A DNA stretch of 64,000 bases from Betaproteobacteria bacterium. GTDB lineage: Bacteria; Pseudomonadota; Gammaproteobacteria; Burkholderiales; Burkholderiaceae_C. Below are positions 35,403 through 44,540 of the stretch, piece by piece; the first letter of the stretch is position 1; each line of letters starts with the position of its first letter. The notes under the pieces are model-generated. The model saw nothing but the letters and a program-made list of their open reading frames with translations. It was not told the origin of the DNA and made no database searches. Where the stretch lies: positions 620,001 through 684,000 of the forward strand of contig JADJWD010000005.1 in assembly GCA_016716535.1 (NCBI GenBank). The letters run 5' to 3'. Both the position numbers and the translations under genes were made by a program.

Positions 35403-36752
35403 TTACCGCCGGTGCTGCCCCAGCCACCCTTCGAGGTAGTGGATGCTCGTGCCGCCCTCGATGAACTTGGCGTCCACCATCAGCTCGCGGTGCAGCGGGA
35501 TGTTGGTCTGGATGCCCTCGACGACCATCTCCGATAGCGCGGTACGCATGCGCGCCAGCGCCTGGTCGCGCGTGTCGCCGTGCACGATGATCTTGCCGAT
35601 CATTGAGTCGTAGTTCGGCGGCACGTAGTAGTTCGTGTAGGCATGCGAGTCGACGCGCACGCCGGGGCCGCCCGGTGCGTGCCACAGCGTGATGCGCCCC
35701 GGTGACGGCGTGAAGACGTAGGGGTCCTCGGCGTTGACGCGGCACTCGATCGCGTGGCCGCGCATCTCGATCTGGCGCTGCGTGAACGGCAGCTTCTCGT
35801 TGGCGGCGACGCGGATCTGCATCTGCACGATGTCGATGCCGGTGACGAGTTCCGTCACCGGGTGCTCGACCTGCACGCGCGTGTTCATCTCGATGAAATA
35901 GAACTCGCCCCCTTCGTACAGGAACTCGAACGTGCCGGCGCCGCGATAGCCGATCTTCTTGCACGCGGCGGCGCAGCGGTCGCCGACGCGCTCGATGACG
36001 CGCCGCGGGATGCCCGGCGCCGGCGCCTCCTCGATGATCTTCTGGTGCCGGCGCTGCATCGAGCAGTCGCGCTCGCCCAGCCACACGGCGTTCTTGTGCT
36101 GGTCGGCCATCACCTGGATCTCGACGTGGCGCGGATTCTCGAGGAACTTCTCCATGTAGACCGCGCTGTTGCCGAACGCGGCACCCGCCTCGGCGCGCGT
36201 CGTCTGCACGGCGTGCAGGAGCGCCGCCTCGGTGTGCACGACGCGCATGCCGCGCCCGCCGCCGCCGCCGGCGGCCTTGATGATCACCGGGTACTTGATC
36301 TCGCGCGCGATGCGCACGATCTCCTTGGGGTCCTCGGGCAGCGCGCCTTCGCTGCCGGGCACGCACGGCACGCCCGCCTTCAGCATCGCCTGCTTGGCCG
36401 AGACCTTGTCGCCCATCAGCCGGATCGCGTCGGGCGTCGGGCCGATGAAGGTGAAGCCGCTTTGCTCGACACGCTCGGCGAAGTCGGCGTTCTCCGACAG
36501 GAACCCGTAGCCGGGGTGGATCGCCTCGGCGTCGGTGACCTCGGCCGTGCTGATGATCGCCGGCATGTTGAGGTAGCTCTGCCCCGAGGGTGGCGGGCCG
36601 ATGCACACCGCCTCGTCGGCCAGCTTCACGTACTTGGCGTCGCGGTCGGCGGTCGAGTAGACGACGACCGACTTGATGCCCATCTCGCGGCAGGCGCGCT
36701 GAATCCGTAAGGCGATCTCGCCCCGGTTGGCGATCAGGATCTTCTTGAACAT
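35403..36752 (-). CDS. accC: biotin carboxylase subunit of acetyl-CoA carboxylase
   Basis: 449 residues, the standard length. It has the ATP-grasp biotin carboxylase motifs [14 protein letters not shown] at the start, [18 protein letters not shown] near residue 155, [19 protein letters not shown] near 235 and [16 protein letters not shown] near 285. It carboxylates the biotin on AccB using ATP and bicarbonate, the first step of fatty-acid synthesis. It follows accB by 19 bases on the same strand. Confidence 0.98.
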   Translation of the reverse strand: MFKKILIANRGEIALRIQRACREMGIKSVVVYSTADRDAKYVKLADEAVCIGPPPSGQSYLNMPAIISTAEVTDAEAIHPGYGFLSENADFAERVEQSGFTFIGPTPDAIRLMGDKVSAKQAMLKAGVPCVPGSEGALPEDPKEIVRIAREIKYPVIIKAAGGGGGRGMRVVHTEAALLHAVQTTRAEAGAAFGNSAVYMEKFLENPRHVEIQVMADQHKNAVWLGERDCSMQRRHQKIIEEAPAPGIPRRVIERVGDRCAAACKKIGYRGAGTFEFLYEGGEFYFIEMNTRVQVEHPVTELVTGIDIVQMQIRVAANEKLPFTQRQIEMRGHAIECRVNAEDPYVFTPSPGRITLWHAPGGPGVRVDSHAYTNYYVPPNYDSMIGKIIVHGDTRDQALARMRTALSEMVVEGIQTNIPLHRELMVDAKFIEGGTSIHYLEGWLGQHRR

Positions 36753-36771
36753 GGTGGATGCGCCGCCGCCG

Positions 36772-37236
36772 TCACTCGACGATGAACAGCGGCTGCCCGA
36801 ACTCCACCGCCTGGCCGTTCTCGCACAGGATGCGGACGATCTTGCCGGACACGTCGGCTTCGATCTCGTTCATGATCTTCATCGCTTCGATGATGCAGAC
36901 CGGCTGGCCGGTCTTGATCTCGTCGCCGATCTCGACGAAGGCCTTGGCGCCCGGGCTCGCGGCGCGGTAGAAGGTGCCGACCATCGGCGACTTGATCATC
37001 TGCCCGGCCGGCTCGGCCGGTGCCGCCGGCTCGGCGGCTACCGCGGCCGCGGCCGGTGACGCGGCAGCGGTGACGGCGGCGGGGGCCGGCGCCGGCGCGG
37101 CCATGACCGGTGCGCTCATCAGCACCGGCGCCGCCTTGACGATGCGCACCTTGCCTTCGGCCTCGGTGATCTCGAGCTCGGAGATGTTCGACTCCGACAC
37201 CAGGTCGATCAGCGTCTTCAACTTGCGCAAGTCCAT
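36772..37236 (-). CDS. accB: biotin carboxyl carrier protein of acetyl-CoA carboxylase
   Basis: 154 residues from ATG 37236, which has a GAGGAG ribosome site and gives the standard [13 protein letters not shown] start. An Ala/Pro-rich flexible linker (about residues 35-78) leads to the biotinyl domain, with Lys120 in EAMKIMNE as the biotin site. It carries carboxybiotin from AccC to the transcarboxylase. A longer open frame upstream has no family match and is not used. Confidence 0.97.
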   Translation of the reverse strand: MDLRKLKTLIDLVSESNISELEITEAEGKVRIVKAAPVLMSAPVMAAPAPAPAAVTAAASPAAAAVAAEPAAPAEPAGQMIKSPMVGTFYRAASPGAKAFVEIGDEIKTGQPVCIIEAMKIMNEIEADVSGKIVRILCENGQAVEFGQPLFIVE

Positions 37237-37401
37237 CGTGCGCTCCTCGGGGTTGTTCTGGTTGATCCGGCCTGCGATCGGGTCGGACAAGTTAGGGGGT
37301 CGGCAAGAGCGCGGGACTTTACGCCCTTTTTCCGGCAATAGGCTTGGTTTTGGTGGAACTTGAGGGCCGTTGGCTGGCGCGCCGCTGTCCACGTCGTTTC
37401 G

Positions 37402-37992
37402 TCAGCGGCGGCTTGCCACCGCAGCCGCCCAGCCGGCCAGCACCTCGTAGCTTGTCTCACCGAGATGCCGCTGGACGATGTCGCCGGCCCCGTCGAGTGC
37501 CACGGTGAACGGCAGCGCGCCGCTGTCGTTGCCGAGCTGGCGGCTGAGCGCGATGCCGTCGAAGCCCGCCAATACTACTGGGTAGGCGACCGGGTTTCGT
37601 TCCAGGAACGATTGCACCGGCTGCGGCTGGTCGGCCGCGACACCGAGCACTTGCCAGCCTTTGGCGGCGAATTGCCTGGCGAAGCGATCGATTTCCGGCA
37701 TTTCGCGGATGCACGGCGGACACCACGTGGCCCAGAAGTTGATCAAGAGCGGCCGGCCGCGCAAGTCGGCCAACGCAAGCTCGCCACCGCCCGGCCGCGG
37801 CAGCTTTAGCGACCACAGCGCTTGCGCGGCGCTGCGCGAGGCCGCCGCGCCGGCGACCGACGCGCCCGGAGCGCCCGAGGCCCCCGACGTGCCCGACGGC
37901 GCCGCCCGATGCTGCCACCACGCCGCCGCCAGGCCCGCCGCGCCGGCTGCGGCGCCGACGGCGAGGACGAGCCTGCGGCCGGCGGCGGTCAT
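37402..37992 (-). CDS. TlpA-like periplasmic thioredoxin
   Basis: 196 residues. An N-terminal hydrophobic segment (about 8-25) exports or anchors it, a Gly/Ala/Ser linker follows, then the thioredoxin fold with NFWATWCPPC (Cys91 and Cys94), typical of TlpA/ResA. The cis-Pro region is ALPFTVALD. It would reduce disulfides in the periplasm, for example during cytochrome c maturation. It overlaps the upstream unknown gene by ATGA. Confidence 0.9.
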   Translation of the reverse strand: MTAAGRRLVLAVGAAAGAAGLAAAWWQHRAAPSGTSGASGAPGASVAGAAASRSAAQALWSLKLPRPGGGELALADLRGRPLLINFWATWCPPCIREMPEIDRFARQFAAKGWQVLGVAADQPQPVQSFLERNPVAYPVVLAGFDGIALSRQLGNDSGALPFTVALDGAGDIVQRHLGETSYEVLAGWAAAVASRR

Positions 37993-38672
37993 CGCGGCCC
38001 CTCATCGGCGGCGTCGGCCGCATCGGCCGCGGCGGCGGCCTCATCGGCGGCCGCGAGCAGGCGGTCGAGCGCGCCGACGTCGCCGCGCCAGGTTCGGCCG
38101 CGCGCGTCGGGCTTCAGCGCGCCACGCAGCGCGTCGTGATCTTGCAGATGCAGGTGCACCGTGACCGGCTCGCCGAGCTCGCGGCAGGGCGCCGTGATCG
38201 TCAGCACCGTCGCCTCGGGCGTGCCGCCGCCCTCGACGTCGAAGCGCACGCCGGCGTTCAACAGCGCAATCTCCGCCGCCTTGCCGTCGTCGCAATAAAG
38301 GTCCAGGTGCACGGCCGACAGCCGCGTCGCGGTGCCGCGCCAGGCGGCGCCGGCCAGGTGCGGACGGAACTCCGCCAGGCGCTGCATCCACGTGCGCGCC
38401 ACGCGCCGCAGCGCCGCCAGCTCGGCCGGCTGCGTGTCGGCGTGGAAGAGCGCCAGGTGCTCGCGCACTGCGTCCTCGACGGCCTCGTTGGAGGGCAGGT
38501 CGCGCGAGCGATCGCCGCGCCCGCCACCGCCACCGCGCCGCGTCAGGTCGCGCACGGCGCGCCGCTTGGCCGCGCCGTACTCGAGCCCTTCCTCGACGAC
38601 CATCCGGGCGGCGGCGGCAAGCAGTTCTTCGTCGGCGCGGTTCACGGCAAGGTCCGGCAAGCGTTGTTCCAC
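37989..38672 (-). CDS. conserved hypothetical protein
   Basis: 227 residues, no domain recognised with confidence. The N-terminal part is helical and charged (EELLAAAARMVVEEGLEYGAA), with a Gly/Arg-rich run GGGGGRGDRSRD near residue 50. The middle has VHLDLYCDDGKAAEIALLNAG, and the end has an Ala/Asp-rich tail. No signal peptide or membrane segment. It shares an ATGA overlap with the TlpA gene. The N-terminal pattern suggests a nucleotidyltransferase-like or regulatory protein of betaproteobacteria, but this is only a guess. Confidence 0.75.
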   Translation of the reverse strand: MEQRLPDLAVNRADEELLAAAARMVVEEGLEYGAAKRRAVRDLTRRGGGGGRGDRSRDLPSNEAVEDAVREHLALFHADTQPAELAALRRVARTWMQRLAEFRPHLAGAAWRGTATRLSAVHLDLYCDDGKAAEIALLNAGVRFDVEGGGTPEATVLTITAPCRELGEPVTVHLHLQDHDALRGALKPDARGRTWRGDVGALDRLLAAADEAAAAADAADAADEGPR

Positions 38673-38693
38673 CGCACGATTCGCCCCGTCGAT

Positions 38694-39470
38694 TCAGCGC
38701 GGCAACTCGACGGCGCCCATGCGCGCCGCGATCACCGCGGCGCGCTCGACGACGTACGGCGACGCCGGCGCTTTCTCGAAGCGCTTGGGCGCCGGCAGCA
38801 TCACCGCCAGCCGCGCCGCCGGCTCGGGCGCGAGCCGCGCGGCGTCGGTGCGGAAGTAGTAGCGCGCCGCCGCCTGCGCGCCGAACAGGCCCTCGCCCCA
38901 TTCGACATTGTTCAGGTAGATCTCGAGGATGCGCTGCTTGGACAGCAGCGCCTCGAGCGCCAGCGTCAGCACCAGCTCCTGGCCCTTGCGCAGCACCGTG
39001 CGCTCGCCGTGCAGCAGCAGGTTCTTCGCGAGCTGCTGCGTGATCGTGCTGCCGCCGACGAGCTTGGGCGGATGGCGCGGCCGCGCCGGCGCTGCGGCAC
39101 CGCGCGTTGGCCGCTGCTGCACACGCGCGGCGCGCTCGGCGCGTGCCTCGGCGCGCTGGTTGCGATCCCAGGCGCGCTCGATCGCGTCCCAGTCGACGCC
39201 GACGTGCTCGACGAAGGCCGCGTCCTCGCTGGCGATGACGGCGCGCTGGAGATGCGGCGAGATCTGCGGCAGCGCCACCCACTGCTGCGCCCACGCGAGC
39301 GGCCGGCCCTGCACGACGAGCCGGCGCATCTCGCTGCGCTGGAAGGTCGTCGACTGCGGGTCGAGCACCGCCATCAGCGCGATGCGCGCGACGAAGACGA
39401 GTTGCAGCGCGAGCAGCGTCAGTGCCAGCAGCGCGACGAGCCGCAGCGCTTGGCGCCAGGAGTTCTTCAT
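38694..39470 (-). CDS. mtgA: monofunctional peptidoglycan glycosyltransferase
   Basis: 258 residues. One N-terminal membrane helix (about 9-30) precedes the GT51 domain: ASEDAAFVEHVGVDW (catalytic Glu), GGSTITQQLAKNLLL, KGQELVLTLALEALLSKQRILEIYLNNVEWG. It polymerises lipid II into glycan strands at the inner membrane. Between the first two motifs there is an Ala/Arg/Pro-rich insert of about 25 residues, longer than in ordinary MtgA. Confidence 0.95.
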   Translation of the reverse strand: MKNSWRQALRLVALLALTLLALQLVFVARIALMAVLDPQSTTFQRSEMRRLVVQGRPLAWAQQWVALPQISPHLQRAVIASEDAAFVEHVGVDWDAIERAWDRNQRAEARAERAARVQQRPTRGAAAPARPRHPPKLVGGSTITQQLAKNLLLHGERTVLRKGQELVLTLALEALLSKQRILEIYLNNVEWGEGLFGAQAAARYYFRTDAARLAPEPAARLAVMLPAPKRFEKAPASPYVVERAAVIAARMGAVELPR

Positions 39471-39501
39471 CGCTGGGTCTTCGAGGGCGCTTGTCGCGGC
39501 T

Positions 39502-40404
39502 TCACTTCGGCGTGATGTCCGTGGCGGCCGCGCCGGCCACCGCCGCCTCGGCCTCGATCTGCGCCTGCAGCGTCGCCAGCACCGGCCGCGAGTGCGGCAT
39601 CACGCCGCGGAAGACGAAGAACGCCTCGGCCGCCTGCTCGACGAGCATCCCCAGGCCATCGCGGGCGCGTGCACCGGCTGCCTCGGCCCAGCGCAGGAAC
39701 GTCGCCGCCGCGGCGCCGTACATCATGTCGAGCGCCAGCGCGCCGCGGGCCAGCACACGCGCGCCGACGGGCACGCCGGCGCCGGCCAGGCTGCTGCTCG
39801 TTGCGTTGACGACGACATCGAACGCCTCGCCGGCATCGTCGAAGCCGCGCACGGCCAGCGTGACGCGGTGACGGTCGGCCCACGCGGCGTGCGCGGCGGC
39901 GATCGCTTCGGCATTCGGCCGCGTGCGGTTGGCCAGCACGATCTCGGCCGGCCGGGCGGCGATGAGCGGCCCGAGCGCGCCGGCCGCCGCGCCGCCGGCG
40001 CCCAGCAGCAGCACGCGCCGGCCGGCCAGCGCGACGCCGGCGCCGGCCTCGATGTCGCGCACGAGGCCGACGCCGTCGGTGTTGTCGGCAAGCCAGCCGT
40101 CGGGCTCGTCGAGCTTCAGCACGTTGGCTGCACCCGCCAGTACGGCGCGCGGCGTGCGCCTCGAGGCCATTGCCAGCGCCTGGAACTTGAACGGCACCGT
40201 GATGTTGACGCCGCGCCCGCCGGCCGCGGCAAACGCCTGGAGCGTCGCCTCGAACGCGTCGAGCGGGCTCAGCACTCGTTCGTACGAGATCGGCAGGCCG
40301 CACTGGCGCGCGAACGCCTCGTGGATGAACGGCGAGCGGCTGTGCGCGACCGGGTTGCCGAGCACGGCGTAGCGGGGAGTGTCCTTGTCTGGCATCGGCT
40401 TCAT
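39502..40404 (-). CDS. aroE: shikimate dehydrogenase
   Basis: 300 residues. It has GNPVAHSRSPFIHEAFA (shikimate-binding serines), NITVPFKFQAL with catalytic Lys73, ADNTDGVGLVRD with Asp110, and the NADP-binding GAGGAAAGALGPLI. It reduces 3-dehydroshikimate with NADPH in aromatic amino-acid synthesis. It overlaps the TonB-like gene by ATGA. Confidence 0.96.
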   Translation of the reverse strand: MKPMPDKDTPRYAVLGNPVAHSRSPFIHEAFARQCGLPISYERVLSPLDAFEATLQAFAAAGGRGVNITVPFKFQALAMASRRTPRAVLAGAANVLKLDEPDGWLADNTDGVGLVRDIEAGAGVALAGRRVLLLGAGGAAAGALGPLIAARPAEIVLANRTRPNAEAIAAAHAAWADRHRVTLAVRGFDDAGEAFDVVVNATSSSLAGAGVPVGARVLARGALALDMMYGAAAATFLRWAEAAGARARDGLGMLVEQAAEAFFVFRGVMPHSRPVLATLQAQIEAEAAVAGAAATDITPK

Positions 40405-41444
40405 CGGCTGGTCAACGAGGTCTCGAGCCCTTCCTCGCGCGTGAAGCGAAAGCGCGCGGTGACGACGATCTGGTCGGCCTGCGTGCGCATCTTGCCGCTG
40501 AACGGGCCGAACGGCGCCGCGGCGCGCACGATCGACATCGCCTTCGCGTCGAGCACGCGCGAGCGCGAGGGCCGCACGACCTCGGTCTCGACGACCTGGC
40601 CGGCGGCGTCGACGGTGACGTTCATCACCAGCTCGCCGTAGAGCTTCTGGCCCTGGTGGGTGGGGAAGTCGCGCGTGCCGCGCTCCTCGATGCGCCGGCG
40701 CAGCGAGTCGTAGTACAGCGCGTAGACCTCCTCGCGCGTCGCCGGGCTGATGTAGCGGCGCTTCGGGCGCGCGTTCTCGTCGTTCACGCGCTTCTCGATC
40801 TCGGCCAGCATGCGCAGCATCTGGCGGCGGCGCTCCTCCTGGTCGCGGTCTTCGGCGGTGCCCTGCTCGCGGCGCGGGTCGGGCGGCGGCAGCGCGGCGA
40901 TCTCGCGCCGCAGTTGCGCCAGGAGCTGCTGCTGCTCCTGCTGCAGCTGGTCGATGCGGCGGCGCGCCTCTTCACTCGAGTCGCCGAGCGCCACCTGCGG
41001 CGCCATCGGCAGCGGCGAGGTGGCGCGGCCGCGCTGGGCCTCGCCGCCGCCGGCGAGGTTGGCCTGCGCGATCGCCTGCGCCTGCACCGGCGCCTCGCGC
41101 GAGCGGGCGTTGACGAGGATCACCTCGAGCGGCGTGTCGCGAAAGGCGCGCTCGAAGCGCTCGGGGTCGACGAAGCGCACCATCAACAGCGCCCCGTGCA
41201 CCGCGAACGAGACCGCCAGCGCCCACTGCAGCGTGCTCCATTCGCGCCAGCGCAGCCGCAGGTTGAAGCCGCCGCCGCGTGCGGCCGCCCACGGGTCGGC
41301 GCCCATGCCGGGGCGGGGCATGGCGCGCGGTGTGCGCGACGCGGGCAATGCCGACGACGCCGCACGCGCCGACGGCCGCGGCCCCGCCGGCGCGGCCGAG
41401 TCGCGCCAGCGGTCGTCGATCTGCGTCGGTTCGAAGTCGGCCAT
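40401..41444 (-). CDS. TonB-like energy transducer / cell-envelope protein
   Basis: 347 residues. A cytoplasmic N-terminus of about 75 residues leads to one membrane helix (WALAVSFAVHGALLMVRFV). A long periplasmic helical stretch rich in Gln/Arg/Glu follows, then a C-terminal TonB-type domain (KLYGELVMNVTVDAAGQVVETEVVRPSRS). The classic proline-rich linker of TonB is replaced by charged helix (QLQQEQQQLLAQLRREI), so TolA-like behaviour is possible. It is encoded between aroE and an RNB nuclease gene, without exbB/exbD. Confidence 0.82.
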   Translation of the reverse strand: MADFEPTQIDDRWRDSAAPAGPRPSARAASSALPASRTPRAMPRPGMGADPWAAARGGGFNLRLRWREWSTLQWALAVSFAVHGALLMVRFVDPERFERAFRDTPLEVILVNARSREAPVQAQAIAQANLAGGGEAQRGRATSPLPMAPQVALGDSSEEARRRIDQLQQEQQQLLAQLRREIAALPPPDPRREQGTAEDRDQEERRRQMLRMLAEIEKRVNDENARPKRRYISPATREEVYALYYDSLRRRIEERGTRDFPTHQGQKLYGELVMNVTVDAAGQVVETEVVRPSRSRVLDAKAMSIVRAAAPFGPFSGKMRTQADQIVVTARFRFTREEGLETSLTSR

Positions 41445-41470
41445 GACGGGGTTGCTTTTTCCGTGCCCGC

Positions 41471-43726
41471 TCAGCCGCGAGCGCGGTCGGCGCCGTTGCC
41501 GGCGTTCTCGCCGTTGCCGGCGTTGCCAGCGCCAGCGCCGTCGTTGCCGTTGCCACCCGCATCGGTGCCTTCGCCCGCGTCGCCCCGCGGCGCCTCGTCG
41601 GCCGCGGCGTCGTCTATCGCCAGGTGCAGCGGGCCGGCGGCGAGTGCGACATCGTCGTCGTCTTCGCCGCCCTCTTCGCCGACATCTTCGCCTTCGGCCG
41701 CCTCGCCGGCTTGCGCCGCGCCTTGTCCATCAGCCACAGCAGCGCCACCGGCCCCCGGCGCACCGAGCGTCGCCAGAAGCGTTGCGTGCAGGTCCAGCGT
41801 CAACAGATCCATGCCGGCGATGCGCACCCGCACGCGCGTGCCGCGCGCCAGTGCGTCGCTGCCGGGCAGCGCAAAGACGAGCGGCAGCGTCTCGGCGCGC
41901 ACCAGGCCGGGCTTGATGACGGTCGCGTCGAGCTCGCCGACGGCGTTCTGCTCCAGCCAGCGCAGCGTCCAGAAGCGCTCGACGGCGCCCTGGAAGTCGT
42001 GGTACGCGGCGTGCGCGCCGTCGAAGGCCGAGATCAGCGCGAACAACGCCGCGTCGCGCGGCTTGAACGGCGCGACCAGCGGCGCCGTGCGGCCCTGCCG
42101 CGCGACGGCGATGATCTGCCACTGGTTGACGAGGTCGACCATGCGCCGAAGCGGCGACGTCGCCCACGTGTACTGCGGCACGCCCATGCCGGCGTGCGGC
42201 AGCGGCTTGACACCCATGCGCACCTTGATGCCCGGCGCCAGGCTCGCCTGGCTGCGGTAGATGCCGGGCACGCCGTGCTCGGCGAGCCAGCCGCCCCAGG
42301 TGCTGTTGGCGAGGATCATCGCCTCGGCGACGATGAGGTCCAGCGGCGCGCCGCGCCGGCGCGGCGTGATCGTCACGCGCTCGCGGCCGGTGGGTTCGTG
42401 CTTGTCGTTGCTTTCGCCGTTCACGCCGTCGACATCGGCATCGCTCTCGAGCCTGAACGTGTAGTCGGGCCGCGTGAACGTCTCCGGCTTGCCGCGCACG
42501 ACCTCGCGCCGCGCCTTCAGCGCGCGCGACAGGCGGTAGCCGAAAGCGAGTTCGGCGGCGAACGGAAAGCCGGCGTCATCGGGCGTGCGAGCGCCCTCGG
42601 CAACCTCGGCCAGCGCCTGTTCGGTGATGACCGCGTCGAGCCGGTCGTGGCGCAGGTTGGCGACGATCGGCACACGCTCGAGCCGCGTCTCGGTGCTGCG
42701 CACTTCGAGCGTTGCCTCGTCGATTTGCGCATACAGGCTCACCGCCGGCCGCTCGGCGCCTTCGGTCAGCGTGTAGGCCTGCACCACCTCGTCGGGCAGC
42801 ATCGTGATCTTCCAGCCCGGCATGTAGACGGTGGACAGGCGCTCGCGCACCACCTTGTCCAGCGCCGAGCCGGGGGTGATGGCCAGCCCCGGCGCGGCGA
42901 TGTGCACGCCGAGCGTCACCGTGCCGGTGCCGAGGCCGCGCACCGACAGCGCGTCGTCGATCTCGGTCGTCGCCGAATCGTCGACCGAAAACGCGGCGAC
43001 ACCTTCGGCCAGCGGCAGGTCGCCCTCGACGCGCGGCGCCTCGAGCCGCGGCGGGAAGCCGGTGCCGCGCGGGAACATCTCGAAGAGGAACCGCCGCCAG
43101 TGGAACTGGTAGGGGCTGTCGATCGCGCCGGCGCCCTTCAGCAGATCGAGCGGGGCGCGGTGCGTGCGCCGCGCGGCCTCGACGACCGCGCGGTACTCGG
43201 GCGCGTTCTTGTCGGGCTTGAAGAGGATCTTGTAGAGGTGCTCGCGCACCGGCGGCGGGCAGCGGCCCTCGGCGATGTCGCCGGCCCAGGCGTCGATCTG
43301 CGCGGCGACCTGCTTCTTGCGCTCGATCGCGGCGAGTGCCGCCTTCACCGTCTCCTCGGGCGCCTTCCTGAACTGGCCCTTGCCGACGCGGCGGAAGTAG
43401 TGCGGCGCCTCGAACAGGCGGAACAGCGCCGCGGCCTGCTTCTCGGGGCCGGCGCCGGGTTCGAAGTAGTCGCGCGCCAGGTCGGCGAAGCCGAAGTCGC
43501 TGTCGGGCGCGAACTCCCAGGCGAGGTCGAGGTCGATCTCGCCGGCCAGCGTCTGCGCGCGTGCGATCAGCTCGGCCGGCGCCGGCCGCTCGAAGCGCAG
43601 CATCACGTTGGCGGCCTTGACCTTGACGCGCTTGCCCGAGTCCAGCTCGACCTGCAGCGAGCTTTCACCGTCGGACAGCACGCGCCCGGCGTGGAATCGG
43701 CCGGCGTCGTCGAAGAGGGCGTACAT
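41471..43726 (-). CDS. RNB-domain exoribonuclease (RNase II/R family)
   Basis: 751 residues. A cold-shock-like N-terminal region precedes the RNB domain, recognised by FSVDDSATTEIDDALSV (the catalytic Asp cluster) and the later TWATSPLRRMVDLVNQWQI. It degrades RNA 3' to 5'. An S1 domain is not obvious; after the RNB domain there is a degenerate beta region and then an acidic, Gly/Asn-rich tail of roughly 80 residues (GEEGGEDDDDVA then GNGNDGAGAGNAGNG). The tail is atypical for the family. Confidence 0.92.
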   Translation of the reverse strand: MYALFDDAGRFHAGRVLSDGESSLQVELDSGKRVKVKAANVMLRFERPAPAELIARAQTLAGEIDLDLAWEFAPDSDFGFADLARDYFEPGAGPEKQAAALFRLFEAPHYFRRVGKGQFRKAPEETVKAALAAIERKKQVAAQIDAWAGDIAEGRCPPPVREHLYKILFKPDKNAPEYRAVVEAARRTHRAPLDLLKGAGAIDSPYQFHWRRFLFEMFPRGTGFPPRLEAPRVEGDLPLAEGVAAFSVDDSATTEIDDALSVRGLGTGTVTLGVHIAAPGLAITPGSALDKVVRERLSTVYMPGWKITMLPDEVVQAYTLTEGAERPAVSLYAQIDEATLEVRSTETRLERVPIVANLRHDRLDAVITEQALAEVAEGARTPDDAGFPFAAELAFGYRLSRALKARREVVRGKPETFTRPDYTFRLESDADVDGVNGESNDKHEPTGRERVTITPRRRGAPLDLIVAEAMILANSTWGGWLAEHGVPGIYRSQASLAPGIKVRMGVKPLPHAGMGVPQYTWATSPLRRMVDLVNQWQIIAVARQGRTAPLVAPFKPRDAALFALISAFDGAHAAYHDFQGAVERFWTLRWLEQNAVGELDATVIKPGLVRAETLPLVFALPGSDALARGTRVRVRIAGMDLLTLDLHATLLATLGAPGAGGAAVADGQGAAQAGEAAEGEDVGEEGGEDDDDVALAAGPLHLAIDDAAADEAPRGDAGEGTDAGGNGNDGAGAGNAGNGENAGNGADRARG

Positions 43727-43786
43727 CGAGCGGGATTGTCGCCGGGACGCCCGCCGGCCCCGGGCCGAAGGCGTTTCAGGCCGTCG

Positions 43787-44398
43787 TCAGGAATGCGCGT
43801 CCAGCCCCAGGAACGCGAGGATCGCCGGCAGGTGCAGCGCGAAGTCCGTCAGCCCGTGGTCGCTGCCCTCGAGCAGCTGCCCCGCGGTGCCGGCGTAACG
43901 CGCACTCATCTCGCGCCAGTCGAGCAGCTCGTCGCCCTTGGCGATGAGCGCGTAGTAGCGCTCGGGCCGCGTCAGCGGCGCCGGCGCCCGGATCGATTCG
44001 GCCAGCGCGCGCAACTCGGCGACGTGCCCCGCGTTGAACTCGAAGCGCAGCGTCGGGTCGTGCCAGGCCTGCTGCTCGCCCAGGTGCTGCGCAAGATCGC
44101 GCGCCGGGTCGACGGCCGGGTTCATCACGACAGCCATGCAGCCCCAGCGCTCGGCCAGCACGGTGGCGTAGAAGCCGCCGAGCGAGCTGCCGATCACCGC
44201 GCGCCGCGCCGGGTCGGCCGGCCAGGCTTTGGTGCCCTCTTCGGCCAGTGCCACGGCCGCGCGCGGCGAAGGCGGCAGTTGCGGGCACCAGAACGTGATG
44301 TCCGGGCGATGCGTGGCCAGCCACTCGGCCGTCATGCGCGCCTTGAACGAGTGCGGCGACGACCGGAAGCCGTGCAGATAAAGCAGGTGCGTGATCAA
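43787..44398 (-). CDS. YqiA/UPF0227-type esterase
   Basis: 203 residues. Motifs: LYLHGFRSSPHSFKA at the start, the nucleophile elbow VIGSSLGGFYATV near residue 70, and the final acid/His pair in LLEGSDHGLTDF. It is a small cytosolic serine esterase family; the natural substrate is unknown. It lies 60 bases upstream of the RNB nuclease gene on the same strand. Confidence 0.9.
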   Translation of the reverse strand: MITHLLYLHGFRSSPHSFKARMTAEWLATHRPDITFWCPQLPPSPRAAVALAEEGTKAWPADPARRAVIGSSLGGFYATVLAERWGCMAVVMNPAVDPARDLAQHLGEQQAWHDPTLRFEFNAGHVAELRALAESIRAPAPLTRPERYYALIAKGDELLDWREMSARYAGTAGQLLEGSDHGLTDFALHLPAILAFLGLDAHS

Positions 44399-44442
44399 GA
44401 TGGCGCCGGAGTCTATCGGCGAGCCGGCAAAGGTCGGGGATA

Positions 44443-44475
44443 CGCCGGGAAAGCGCCGGGCAAGCGCCGGGCCCG
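44443..44475. repeat. three tandem 11-base units
   Basis: CGCCGGGAAAG, CGCCGGGCAAG and CGCCGGGCCCG follow one another between the divergent yqiA-like and BMP genes. They could be a regulatory site or chance GC-rich slippage. Confidence 0.5.
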
Positions 44476-44540
44476 CGCGGCGGCAGGCGGCTTGCTTAAC
44501 ATCCGCTCACCACTCGCCCAACGCCAGGAGAAACCTCGAC

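Noticed and set aside
36772..37392. AccB starting at 37392
   Set aside because: The added 52 residues match no AccB; ATG 37236 has GAGGAG upstream and the usual N-terminus.
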